From Acidiphilium acidophilum (GTDB lineage: Bacteria; Pseudomonadota; Alphaproteobacteria; Acetobacterales; Acetobacteraceae), in contig NZ_JAWXYB010000018.1 in the NCBI RefSeq assembly GCF_033842475.1, positions 2,401,501 through 2,465,500 of the forward strand: a stretch of 64,000 nt of DNA, in the 5' to 3' direction. Below are positions 46,442 to 55,450 of this stretch, one piece after another. Below the pieces are notes generated by a model, which was not told the DNA's origin, searched no databases, and was given only the letters and a program-made list of their open reading frames with translations. Position 1 is the stretch's first letter. The number at the start of each line of letters is the position of its first letter. The position numbers and the translations under genes were made by a program.

Positions 46442-47743
46442 TCACTCGGCGGCAGCGGAGGTATGCTTCGCCTTGGCCTGCAGCTTATGGATCTTCATTG
46501 TCTTCATCGCGAATTTCTCATAAAGCGGCTCGCTGGTGCCGCCCTTGATCTTGCGAATGAAGTATTTCTCGAACCCGATCTTGGCGAGATGCACCCACTT
46601 GCCATCGGCCGCCCAGTTCACATTGCGCGGCGGCAACTGCGGTTGGGCAACGAACACGACGCCGCCATCGCCGAAATCCGCAATGCAAACGGCATTCCAG
46701 GTCGGCTTTTCCGTCGGCTCCCGATTGCGCAGCAGGGCACCGATATTATGCGCCGTGGCGGTCACCATCGATTCGATCATGAAACCGGTTTTCGGCACAC
46801 CGACCGGCACCGGCGTCGGCCCGATCGGCGGGATCGCAACGCACACGCCCACGGAAAACACGTTCCGGAATGTCGGGTTGCGCTGGTGCTCGTCGGCGAG
46901 AATAAACCCGCGCGGATTGACCAGCCCCTCGATGCCCTTGACCGCCGCGACGCCACGAAACGGCGGCATCATCATCGAAAACTTGAAGGGCAGTTCATGG
47001 GTCTTGAGAATACTGCCATCCGGGTTAATCTCCTCGGAGACCATTTTCCCGGCGGTGATTTCCTTCACCCGCGCGTTGGTGATCCATTTGATATGCCGGT
47101 TGCGCAATTCGCTTTCGAGCAACCCCTTGGTGTCGCCGACACCATCGAGCCCGAGATGCCCGATATAAGGTTCCGGCGTCACATACGTCATCGGCACCTT
47201 GCTCCGCAGCTTGCGCTTGCGCAGTTCGGTATCGAGGATCAACGCGAATTCATAAGCCGGCCCGAAGCACGAAACCCCCTGCGCCGCGCCGATGACCACC
47301 GGCCCGGGATTGCGGCATAATTCCTCGAACCCTTCATAGGCCTGCACCGCATGTCCGGTCTCGCAGATCGAAAACGTATGAGCATCCGGCCCCAGCCCTG
47401 GAATCTCGTCGAACGCAAGCTCCGGTCCCGTTGCGATCACCAGATAATCGTACTTGTGTTCGGTGCCGTCATGCAGAGTTATACTGTTGTTCGCAGGATC
47501 GACCCGCTGCGCCGCATGGGGGATGAAGTTGACCTTCTTTTTCTTCATGACCGAAGTCAGATCGACCTCGACATCCTTGCGCTTCCGCCACCCGACCGCA
47601 ACCCACGGGTTCGAAGGATAGAACTGATAGGATGAACTGGTGCCGATAAGGGTAATTCGATCCCCTGGCCGGAGTTCCAGTGCAAGTTCATAGGCCATCA
47701 GGCTACCACCAAGTCCGGCGCCCATAACGACGACTTCAGCCAT
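46442..47743 (-). CDS. sqr: Sulfide:quinone oxidoreductase
   Basis: 433 aa, FAD-dependent, peripheral on the membrane. It begins with the dinucleotide fold VVVMGAGLGGSLMA, and the three redox cysteines of the Acidithiobacillus-type enzyme are all present: C127 (FSICETG), C159 (GVSCFGPAYEF) and C353 (WNAVCIADFG). PSNPWVAVGW, EPYIGHLGLDGVGD and the C-terminal VHLAKIGFEKYFIRK match as well. It oxidises sulfide to sulfur or polysulfide and reduces quinone. GGAGG lies just before the ATG. Upstream is an AT-rich region with a promoter-like TATAAT. Confidence 0.95.
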   Translation of the reverse strand: MAEVVVMGAGLGGSLMAYELALELRPGDRITLIGTSSSYQFYPSNPWVAVGWRKRKDVEVDLTSVMKKKKVNFIPHAAQRVDPANNSITLHDGTEHKYDYLVIATGPELAFDEIPGLGPDAHTFSICETGHAVQAYEGFEELCRNPGPVVIGAAQGVSCFGPAYEFALILDTELRKRKLRSKVPMTYVTPEPYIGHLGLDGVGDTKGLLESELRNRHIKWITNARVKEITAGKMVSEEINPDGSILKTHELPFKFSMMMPPFRGVAAVKGIEGLVNPRGFILADEHQRNPTFRNVFSVGVCVAIPPIGPTPVPVGVPKTGFMIESMVTATAHNIGALLRNREPTEKPTWNAVCIADFGDGGVVFVAQPQLPPRNVNWAADGKWVHLAKIGFEKYFIRKIKGGTSEPLYEKFAMKTMKIHKLQAKAKHTSAAAE

Positions 47744-47827
47744 CTATATCCTCCGACATATTCTAATTATTATATATTTACTGCGCATCTCGTTTGATGG
47801 CACAAATCTTTAGCTACTCTTCCAATT

Positions 47828-47839
47828 TTGACATATCAA
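47828..47839. promoter_or_regulatory. Inverted repeat upstream of sqr
   Basis: TTGACATATCAA (TTGA and TCAA around four bases) lies 85-96 bp before the sqr start in a very AT-rich stretch. It could bind a CRP/FNR-type or ArsR-type regulator. Function is speculative. Confidence 0.3.
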
Positions 47840-48022
47840 GAGAAAAGAATATGGAAAAAATCTTTTTTAAACTTGTCCGCTTAGTGCGCCCGACGCTTTC
47901 CGGAAGATGGGGCCAAAACGCCGCTGAGGCGGGCTGACGCGTGAATGGGTCAGAATCCCGTTGCCGATGCGTTTATCCGATTGGCGCTTTCTCACCCCCA
48001 CCCATTATGCTTATAGTCCCAT

Positions 48023-48685
48023 GTGACCGAAGCACCCCGCCCTCATGAAGCCTTGACCGAAACCCTCAAAGCCATCTTTGCGGGTTTCCATCGCGAGGCG
48101 GTCCGGCTGGCCCAGCACCACCGGGCCGCAATGCCGATGGTCACGCTGCTGCTGGGTTATTTCAACCGCGTCGTGATCCGCTTCGCCCGCTCCGCTGGCA
48201 AACCCGCAGCGCCACCCAAGCCGATCCGCGAACCCGCACCAGACAACACCGAGACCGCGCCGCCGAAACCATCCCGCCCGCGCAAACCGTCGCCGTTCTC
48301 CACCCAATTCGCCTGGCTGCTGCATCTGCTGCCGACCACCCCGACCACCGGCGTCGTTGCCGCACAGGCCCATCGTGACCTGATCGCGTTCGTCAATTCG
48401 CCCGAGCTGATCGCCCTGCTCGCCGCCAAACCGAGCCTCGGTCGCATCCTCCGCCCGATCTGCCGCATGTTCGGGGTCGAACTCCCCGACCATCTCCGCC
48501 CGCCACCCCGCGAGCGACGCCAGCGCAAGCCCAACCCCAACCCGAAACCCAAACGCATCATCTGGCCGATCCCCCTCGACCCCGCCGATATCCGCGTCCC
48601 CGACGCCAACTACCACGGCGTCCATTTCGGCCCCGGCAACCGCTTCTGGCCACCCAGACGAAAATACCGAAACAACCCCGCATGA
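48023..48685 (+). CDS. Protein of unknown function, Pro-rich
   Basis: 220 aa from a GTG at 48023. Two short helical parts (residues 10-60 and 90-155; LTETLKAIFAGFHREAVRLAQ and FVNSPELIALLAAKPSLGRILRPICRMFGVELP) are separated by a Pro/Lys linker, and the C-terminus is basic and Pro/Arg-rich. No signal peptide or membrane segment is clear. Family not recognised. Monocistronic, divergent from sqr, convergent with rlmB. Confidence 0.7.
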   Translation: MTEAPRPHEALTETLKAIFAGFHREAVRLAQHHRAAMPMVTLLLGYFNRVVIRFARSAGKPAAPPKPIREPAPDNTETAPPKPSRPRKPSPFSTQFAWLLHLLPTTPTTGVVAAQAHRDLIAFVNSPELIALLAAKPSLGRILRPICRMFGVELPDHLRPPPRERRQRKPNPNPKPKRIIWPIPLDPADIRVPDANYHGVHFGPGNRFWPPRRKYRNNPA

Positions 48686-48735
48686 TCAGTCACGCCGATT
48701 TCGTTACGATATCACAACGAAAAACGCGATCGCGC

Positions 48736-49569
48736 CTACCGGATGATCTCGTAAAGCGCGACCGCCGCCGCCGCCGAGACGTTCAAACTCTCCATCCCGC
48801 CCGGCATCGCGAGCGAAACCAGTTCGTCGCAGGTCTCGCGGGTCAGCCGCCGCAACCCTTCGCCTTCCGCGCCGAGCACCAGCGCCGCCCGCCGCCCGCC
48901 GAGTGCAGCACCCGAAAGCCGCGTCGTCCCGCCGGCATCCAGCCCCATCACCCAGATATCCGCCGCCTTCAGCGCGATCAGCGCGCGGGCGATATTCACC
49001 GTGCGCAACAGCGGAATCCGTTCCAGCGCGCCCGATGCCGCCTTGGCCAGCGCCCCGCCTTCCTCCGGCGCATTGCGCTCCTGCGCAATCACCAACGCCG
49101 CCCCGAAGGCCTGCGCCGAACGCATGATCGCCCCGACATTGCGCGGGTCGGTAATCTGATCGAGCACCACCACCGGGCCACGCCGCTTCAGCGCATCGGC
49201 CAGCGAGGGATTGGCCAGCGGATCGGCCTGCAACCCGATCCCCTGATGAACCACCCCGCGCCCCAGCATGGCATCGAGCTTGTCCCGCTCGATCCGCTCG
49301 CCCGGAATCGCCCAGGGCTTCGGCAACCGGGCCGCAAGCGCCGCCTCGCCCTCCTCGGTCAGCACCAGCCGCCGCAACCGCCGCGCCGGATTGGCCAGCG
49401 CCGCCTCGACCGGGTGAACCCCGTAGAGCCACAATCCGGACGCGGTTCCCGCACTCGGCCGGCGATCGCGCTGGGCATCCTGCCGCCCCCGATGCTCCGG
49501 CCGGCCCCCCTGATTCTGCCCTTGCGGACGCGGTTTGCCGGATTTCCGAAGCTGATCACGCTGTTCCAT
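48736..49569 (-). CDS. rlmB: 23S rRNA 2'-O-methyltransferase, TrmH/SpoU family (RlmB-like)
   Basis: 277 aa. A basic, low-complexity N-terminal 45 residues, a substrate-binding domain (LYGVHPVEAALANPARRL), and the SPOUT knot with motifs DPRNVGAIMRSAQAFGA, LVLGAEGEGLRRL and SLNVSAAAAVALYE. It most likely methylates a ribose in 23S rRNA (G2251 in E. coli numbering). Divergent from the tRNA-Tyr gene. Confidence 0.92.
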   Translation of the reverse strand: MEQRDQLRKSGKPRPQGQNQGGRPEHRGRQDAQRDRRPSAGTASGLWLYGVHPVEAALANPARRLRRLVLTEEGEAALAARLPKPWAIPGERIERDKLDAMLGRGVVHQGIGLQADPLANPSLADALKRRGPVVVLDQITDPRNVGAIMRSAQAFGAALVIAQERNAPEEGGALAKAASGALERIPLLRTVNIARALIALKAADIWVMGLDAGGTTRLSGAALGGRRAALVLGAEGEGLRRLTRETCDELVSLAMPGGMESLNVSAAAAVALYEIIR

Positions 49570-49591
49570 CGGCGCTCTCTACCCTGCGGAA

Positions 49592-49627
49592 CACGGCGTT
49601 GACAACGCCGTGCCAATCGCAGAATAC
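49592..49627 (+). promoter_or_regulatory. Promoter of tRNA-Tyr with overlapping palindrome
   Basis: TTGACA (49599-49604) and GAATAC (49622-49627) are 17 bp apart, ending 7 bp before the tRNA. The -35 box is embedded in a perfect inverted repeat, CACGGCGTT (49592-49600) and AACGCCGTG (49604-49612). The -10 box is weak. Confidence 0.5.
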
Positions 49628-49634
49628 GGGCAGC

Positions 49635-49720
49635 GGAAGAGTGCCCGAGTGGCTAAAGGGGGCGGACTGTAAATCCGCTGGCGTACGCCTACGTTGGTTC
49701 GAATCCAACCTCTTCCACCA
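49635..49720 (+). tRNA. tRNA-Tyr (GTA anticodon)
   Basis: 86 bases including the encoded CCA. The acceptor stem pairs GGAAGAG with CTCTTCC, the D arm is GCCCGAGTGGCTAAAGGGGG-like, the anticodon loop CTGTAAA puts GTA at 49669-49671, the variable arm is long (class II, as expected of Tyr), and the T arm is GTTGG-TTCGAAT-CCAAC. It lies between rlmB and the lactate permease. Confidence 0.98.
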
Positions 49721-49739
49721 TCCCCCCTTCGCAGACCCC

Positions 49740-51341
49740 TCAGTGCGGGATCATCCACGGCATCAGATATTGCTGCGCCATCACGAGCAGGCCGAGCAGC
49801 GCGGTCAGCAGGATGCTGTGCTTGAACGTCCGCGCGAACACCACGCCCTCCTTGCCTTTCAGATCAGTCACCGAAACCCCGGTCGCGATGTTCTGCGGCG
49901 AGATCATCTTGCCCATCACCCCGCCCGAGGAGTTGCTGGCCGCAATCAGGATCGGGTTGAGATGCAGCTGGTTGGCCGCGACCACCTGCAGATTGCCGAA
50001 CAGCGCATTGCCCGACGTGTCGCTGCCCGACAGGAACACCGCCACCCACCCGAGAAACGGAGAGACCAGCGGGAACAGCACGCCGATCGAGGCGACGCCG
50101 AGGCCGAGCGTGTAGTTCATCCCCGAATAGTTCATCAGATAGGCGAGCCCGATGATCAGGGCGACGGTGAAAATCGCAATCCGGCTCTGGCGCCACGTGG
50201 TCCCGATCGCCTTGATGAACACTGCCGGACCGACCCCGACGAGAACGGACGTGATCACGGCGGCGAGCAGGATGGCGGTACCGGTCGCGAGCGGCTGAAA
50301 CACCCAGGCCGCCGCGTAGGGCTTGTGATAAAGCGTGATGAACACGGCATTGTTCAACCCGGGCCACGCAATGACCTGCTGGCCGATCGCAAATATCTTC
50401 AGATCGGTCCAGATGATCACCACCGCCGACACCACGACCCACGGGATCCAGCCGCGCCAGCGTGCGATGCCGCTGGCCTTGTGCAGGGCAAGCACATCCG
50501 CACGGATCGCGAACTGATCGTCGTGCGCCGGGCGCCAGACCTGAAGAAACCCGATGGTGACGATCAGCGACACCAGAGAGGACAGCACGTCGGTCAAGGC
50601 ATAGCTGACATAGTTCGATGTGACGAACTGGGTGAGCGCGAAACTGGCTCCCGCCACCAGCAGCATCGGCAGCAGGGCGCGCACCGAGCGCAGCCCGCCA
50701 TAGATGCCGATCACATAGAACGGCAGGAGGAACGCAAAAAACGGCAACTGGCGCCCGACCATCTGGCCGAGCGTATCCGGATGCAGCCCGGTGACCTGAC
50801 CGAGCACGGTGATCGGCACGCCGAGCGCCCCGAACGCGACCGGCGCGGTATCGAAAATCAACGTGAAGGTCAGCGCCTCCAGCGTCGGAAACCCGACCAT
50901 GATCAGCAGCGCGCTGGTAATCGCAACCGGCGTACCGAAGCCTGCGATGCCTTCGAGCAGACAGCCGAAGCAGAACCCGACCACCACAAGCACCACCCGC
51001 CGGTCGTTCGGCAGATGTTCGATGATCCATTCGCGAAACGCGTCGAAATGCCCCGATGCGACCGCGATATTATAGAGCAGCAACGCATTGACCACGATCC
51101 ACATGATCGGCCAGAGCGCGAAGACCACACCGGCGGCAACACTGTCGAGCGCAAGGCCCGCCGGGAACCGCCAGACCAGAATGGCGATGATGAGGGCCGA
51201 GATCAGGCCGCCCAGCGAGGCCTGCCACGCCGGCCGCCTCAAAATGCCCAGCATGACCAGCACGACCGCGATCGGCAGGGCCGCAACGGCGAAGGACGCG
51301 CCGAGGCTTCCCGCGACCGGCGTAAGCAATTGATGAAACAT
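49740..51341 (-). CDS. lctP: L-lactate permease (LctP family)
   Basis: 533 aa with about 12-14 membrane helices. Family segments are GFCFGCLLEGIAGFGTPVAI, ITVLGQVTGLHP, FLSGSDTSGNALFGNLQ and ASNSSGGVMGKMISPQNIATG. It imports L-lactate and glycolate with protons. GGGGAG precedes the ATG at 51341. No lactate dehydrogenase gene is adjacent. Confidence 0.95.
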   Translation of the reverse strand: MFHQLLTPVAGSLGASFAVAALPIAVVLVMLGILRRPAWQASLGGLISALIIAILVWRFPAGLALDSVAAGVVFALWPIMWIVVNALLLYNIAVASGHFDAFREWIIEHLPNDRRVVLVVVGFCFGCLLEGIAGFGTPVAITSALLIMVGFPTLEALTFTLIFDTAPVAFGALGVPITVLGQVTGLHPDTLGQMVGRQLPFFAFLLPFYVIGIYGGLRSVRALLPMLLVAGASFALTQFVTSNYVSYALTDVLSSLVSLIVTIGFLQVWRPAHDDQFAIRADVLALHKASGIARWRGWIPWVVVSAVVIIWTDLKIFAIGQQVIAWPGLNNAVFITLYHKPYAAAWVFQPLATGTAILLAAVITSVLVGVGPAVFIKAIGTTWRQSRIAIFTVALIIGLAYLMNYSGMNYTLGLGVASIGVLFPLVSPFLGWVAVFLSGSDTSGNALFGNLQVVAANQLHLNPILIAASNSSGGVMGKMISPQNIATGVSVTDLKGKEGVVFARTFKHSILLTALLGLLVMAQQYLMPWMIPH

Positions 51342-51633
51342 GTTGACTCCCCAAACTCATTTATTGTCAGCACGAAACCGTGATCGTAAACGATAAGTCC
51401 ATCACCGACACAAGAGCCGTCGAATATTTTTTTCGGCATCGAAAGACCGAAGTCCCCCGCCATGCCTGCCACGTCGCCCGGCCCGGCGCAGCTGCCGCTG
51501 CATGACCGTGCCGGATCGGGTATAGGTGCGCTGGGGGCATGGCCCCGTCTTGCCGGACCACCTTGCCCCACCCCCTCGTGTGCGGCTATCCGGCAGGGTT
51601 GAACATATTTGTTGCAACGGGAATATAGTTGGC

Positions 51634-52398
51634 ATGCAGAACACCGAGGTCGTCACCACAGTCCAGCACTGGACCGACCGTCTCTTCAGCTTCACGGTCA
51701 CGCGCGATCCGTCGTTCCGGTTCGTGGCGGGGCAGTTCACCATGATCGGGCTGGATGTCGAGGGGCGCAAGCTGATGCGCGCCTATTCGATGGCCAGCGC
51801 CACCTATGACGAACATCTTGAATTCTTCAGCATCAAGGTGCCGTCTGGCCCACTGACCTCGCGGTTGCAGCATATCAAGCCGGGGGACCGCATCCTGGTC
51901 GGGCGCAAGCCGACCGGCACGCTGGTCGCCGACAATCTCAAACCGGGACGGCGTCTCTTCCTGCTCGGCACCGGCACCGGCCTCGCGCCGTTCATGAGCA
52001 TCATCCGCGAGCCGGATGTATACGACCGGTTCGAGCAGATCGTGCTCGTTCATGGCTGCCGCCACGTCAGCGAGCTGGCCTATGAGGACTTCATCACCAA
52101 AACCCTGCCCGCCGACGAGTTCATCGGTGAACAGGTGCGCAATCAACTGGTCTATTACCCGACAGTGACGCGCGAAGCCTTCCGCCACACCGGCCGGATC
52201 ACGACCCTCCTGACCGAGGGGTTCGATCCCGCGTCCGCCCTGCCGCCGCTGTCGCTCGAACAGGATCGCGTCATGCTGTGCGGCAGCCCGGCATTTCTCG
52301 CCGATGTGGTCGCCCTGCTCGAACAGCGCGGCTTCGCCGAGGGCAATTCCTCGCATCCTGGCGATTACGTGATCGAAAAGGCTTTCGTCGAGAAGTAA
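51634..52398 (+). CDS. fpr: Ferredoxin/flavodoxin-NADP+ reductase
   Basis: 254 aa from the ATG at 51634. FAD-binding motif RAYSMASATYDEHLEF (RxYS), NADP-binding GTGTGLAPFMSIIREPD, and C-terminal VMLCGSPAFLADV and DYVIEKAFVEK ending, as in the Fpr subclass of alphaproteobacteria. It passes electrons between NADPH and ferredoxin or flavodoxin in the cytosol. An upstream in-frame extension was rejected. Confidence 0.93.
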   Translation: MQNTEVVTTVQHWTDRLFSFTVTRDPSFRFVAGQFTMIGLDVEGRKLMRAYSMASATYDEHLEFFSIKVPSGPLTSRLQHIKPGDRILVGRKPTGTLVADNLKPGRRLFLLGTGTGLAPFMSIIREPDVYDRFEQIVLVHGCRHVSELAYEDFITKTLPADEFIGEQVRNQLVYYPTVTREAFRHTGRITTLLTEGFDPASALPPLSLEQDRVMLCGSPAFLADVVALLEQRGFAEGNSSHPGDYVIEKAFVEK

Positions 52399-52875
52399 CG
52401 ATCCGCATTTCAGGAGTCATCACGACTGCTGAAATGCCCCTCGCTTTCGCCCGACCCACCACCAACGTGCTCCGCAAGCCCGCCGAGCGCCCGTTGCTGC
52501 CCCTTCGACGATAGCCGGGTTGATGCAATCAATAGTTGCATAACTTCCGGACCACCGGCATTATCACGGACGATTTGAGTCGAATAACCCGCCAGTCTGT
52601 TTCATTATTTATTCAATTATATCAAAAACTGAGCCTCACATTTACGTGATCGTAAGTTTTGTCATCGACAATCGATTATCCTCTGACCGATCAAATGTTG
52701 CTTTGACACTCATATCCCTATTGATTTAACAAATATCGTAAAATTGATCTCGTCCACCGACCAATAAGTAACAATCAATATTTATACATTTGATGATTTT
52801 AAGACTTTCCCGCCAATAACACTACGTTCGAAGTCTTGACTCCCCGCTCGTCTGTCGATCCTGAAAGGTAACCCG
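52399..52875. other. AT-rich non-coding region before the desaturase gene
   Basis: 477 bp without a convincing gene. From about 52,590 the base composition drops to far below the GC-rich average. It contains TTACG and CGTAA (52642-52655) as an inverted repeat and several TTGAT/ATCAA-like stretches. It probably holds the promoter and regulatory sites of the desaturase; no defined box can be assigned. Confidence 0.5.
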
Positions 52876-54060
52876 ATGCATATCACCAAACTGGATATCG
52901 AGACCGTCACCCGCCTGGCCGATGCGCCGACCCGGTCCGATCCGCGCGTGGAAATGGCCGCGCGCCTTCCCGCCTCACTCCAGCCGTTCCTGACCTGGCT
53001 GACCGCCAAACCGGCCCCCGGCGAACCCGCGGCACCGCGACCGCCGGTTTCCTATGTCCGCGAGGCCGTGCTGCTCGTGCTCGGCGGGTGCGCGGCTTCT
53101 TCCCTGGCCATGGCCGTGCTGCCGCTGGACTCCGTCGCGTTCTGGGCGCTGCTGTTCTGCGGGCTGCTCGCGACGAGTTCGGGGCTCGGCCTGTTCCAGG
53201 TGGTGATTTTCCATCATTGCTCCCACGGAACCGTGTTCAGCACCCGCGAACGCAACCGCATGGTCGGACGCTGGGTTTCCGCGATCCTGCTGTTCAAGCA
53301 TTTCGACATGTATCAGCGCGAGCACATGCTGCACCACAATGCCAACAAGCTGTTCACCGACGATGACGAATTCACCGATTTCGTGGTCGGCATCTGTGAT
53401 CTGCACACCGCGCTGGACCGCCGGGCCCTGTGGCGCAAGCTGCTGATCCTGCTGGTCTCGCCCTGGTTTCACGGGCGCTTCATGGTCAAGCGCATTCAGG
53501 GCAGTCTGATGTCGAAGGAGCGCCGCCATAATCTGATCGGGCTCGGCGTGTGGGGCACCCTGCTGATCGGGGGCCTGCTCCTGCATGTCCTGCCGATCGT
53601 GCTGGTCGCCTGGGTACTGCCGGTCACCGTGCTGCTCCAGATCGCCACCGTCTTCCGGATCCTGTGCGAACACCGGCTGCCCTCGGCGGAGATCATCGCG
53701 CTCCGGGGCAAGCAACTGGTCTGCGAGGCGACCGCAGGAGTGTTTCCGGGCCGGTATCCGCCGCCTGCCAGGCAATCGACGCTGCGCCGCCTCGGCGGCT
53801 GGACGCTCTGGTGGGCCGACATGCTGACGATCCAGCTGTTCGTTCGCGTGTTCGTCCTGGTCGGCGATGCGCCGTGCCATGATTTCCATCATCGCCGCCC
53901 CGGCAAGCGCTGGACCGACTACACCCATGCCCGTCAATCGGATGCCGATGCGGGGTGCCCGGGCTTCCCGGCCAATTACGTCGAAAGCTGGGGATTGTTC
54001 ACGGCGATCGACCAGAATTTTGCGGCGATGGCGCGGGCGCCGGCCGATCTGTTCGGCTGA
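52876..54060 (+). CDS. Fatty acid desaturase family protein
   Basis: 394 aa. Two pairs of membrane helices and three histidine boxes in the right order: FHHCSHG (about residue 114), REHMLHHN (about 154) and HDFHHRRP (about 335). The boxes bind the diiron centre of membrane desaturases/hydroxylases. It could introduce double bonds into membrane lipids or hydroxylate carotenoid-like compounds. AAAGG lies before the ATG. Upstream is an unusually AT-rich leader. Confidence 0.88.
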   Translation: MHITKLDIETVTRLADAPTRSDPRVEMAARLPASLQPFLTWLTAKPAPGEPAAPRPPVSYVREAVLLVLGGCAASSLAMAVLPLDSVAFWALLFCGLLATSSGLGLFQVVIFHHCSHGTVFSTRERNRMVGRWVSAILLFKHFDMYQREHMLHHNANKLFTDDDEFTDFVVGICDLHTALDRRALWRKLLILLVSPWFHGRFMVKRIQGSLMSKERRHNLIGLGVWGTLLIGGLLLHVLPIVLVAWVLPVTVLLQIATVFRILCEHRLPSAEIIALRGKQLVCEATAGVFPGRYPPPARQSTLRRLGGWTLWWADMLTIQLFVRVFVLVGDAPCHDFHHRRPGKRWTDYTHARQSDADAGCPGFPANYVESWGLFTAIDQNFAAMARAPADLFG

Positions 54061-54082
54061 GGTGCCCGGCCCGACACGCCGC

Positions 54083-55450
54083 TCACCCGCCTGCCGGTTC
54101 GGATTGCCGCCCGCCGCACCGGACATAGCTTGCGGGGAGGGTGATGATCACGCTGGTCCCGGCGCCCGGGGCGCTCCGGATGGTGAGGGTCGCGTTGTGG
54201 GCTTCGACCAGTTGCTTGGCGATCGGCAGTCCCAGCCCGGCGCCCGATACCCGGGGACCGGCCGGGTCGTAGACCTGCACGAAGGGTTCCAGCGTGCGGG
54301 GCAGATCCTGCGGGGCGATGCCGATGCCGGTATCGCTCACCGTGATCGATGCGCCGTCTCCCGCCGAGGCGATCCCGCCGACCGTGATCACGCCGCCCGC
54401 CGGGGTGAATTTCAGGGCGTTGCCGATCAGATTGGCGAGGATCTGGCGGAACCGCTCGTAATCGATCGAGACCTCGATGGGCATTTCCGGAACCGCAACA
54501 TCGATCCTGATCTCGCGGCTCGCGGCCTCGGCGGCGAAACTCCTGACCGCATTGCGCAGAAGCACGCCGAGCGACAGCCAGTCCCGCCGCAGGTAGGGCA
54601 CGGTGTTGTTGAAGCGCGAGAAATCGAGGATGTCCTTGACCAGTGCGAGCAGCCGGTGACCGGAATCGAGGATCTGGCGGGCGAATTCGTCCTTCTGCTC
54701 GGGTCCCGGCGTCTGCCGCCCGGTTTGCAGCAGCAACTCGGAAAACCCGATCACGGCTTCGAGCGGCGAGCGGAACTCGTGACTGAGCGTGGCGAGGAAA
54801 CGCGCGCGAACCGCATTGGCGTCTTCCGCCGCCTGTTTGGCCTCACGCAGGGCGATCTCGGCCCGCTTGCGCACCAGCAGGTCGTTATAGACCGCAAGGG
54901 ATACTTCGACGAGTTCACGATCGCCGGCTTCGAAGGCACGGTGGATGTTGCTTTCGGTGCGATTGCCGAGGAGCAGGGCGCGACCGGTCGCCGGGTCGTA
55001 CGCCCACAGGATGAAGGGGACGCCGAGCAGATCAATCATCGGGGCCGCCGCCGCGACCGGCGGGGTGCGTCCGGCAGTGTACAGGTGGTCGGGCGGATCG
55101 GGCAGTGTGAGCAATGTCGGGGTCGTCGTTCCGAAGGCGTGCTGGACCAGAAAGCGCTCCGGCGCCGCGGGATCGACCAGCAGCAACGCCGCGCAATCGC
55201 ACACCGCGGTATCGGCGATGGTCGCCAGCATCAGCGGGCCGATGGTTTCCGCCGGGATATCGTGGTCGATGATCTGATAGGATTCCCGGACCAGCCGGGC
55301 GACCGTGCGGCTGCGGCGGGCTTCGCGCGCGACGCGGCTCTGCTCTTCCTGCGCGCGCAGCAGGCGGGCACCGATCTCGTTATATTCGCGGCGATAATAT
55401 TGAAGTTCGCGTTCCAGTTGCTCGAAGCTGGGGTTCGGCCCGTCGGTCAT
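54083..55450 (-). CDS. Sensor histidine kinase
   Basis: 455 aa. A coiled-coil N-terminus (residues 10-45), a GAF-like sensory domain (about 55-190), a second coiled coil, HisKA domain with phospho-acceptor FLATLSHEFRSPLEAVIGF, and an ATPase domain with ILANLIGNALKFTP, SDTGIGI and GAGLGLPIAKQLVE. No membrane segments, so it is cytosolic. The ATG at 55450 overlaps the FIST gene stop by 4 bp. It is the last gene of a three-gene signalling operon. Confidence 0.92.
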   Translation of the reverse strand: MTDGPNPSFEQLERELQYYRREYNEIGARLLRAQEEQSRVAREARRSRTVARLVRESYQIIDHDIPAETIGPLMLATIADTAVCDCAALLLVDPAAPERFLVQHAFGTTTPTLLTLPDPPDHLYTAGRTPPVAAAAPMIDLLGVPFILWAYDPATGRALLLGNRTESNIHRAFEAGDRELVEVSLAVYNDLLVRKRAEIALREAKQAAEDANAVRARFLATLSHEFRSPLEAVIGFSELLLQTGRQTPGPEQKDEFARQILDSGHRLLALVKDILDFSRFNNTVPYLRRDWLSLGVLLRNAVRSFAAEAASREIRIDVAVPEMPIEVSIDYERFRQILANLIGNALKFTPAGGVITVGGIASAGDGASITVSDTGIGIAPQDLPRTLEPFVQVYDPAGPRVSGAGLGLPIAKQLVEAHNATLTIRSAPGAGTSVIITLPASYVRCGGRQSEPAGG

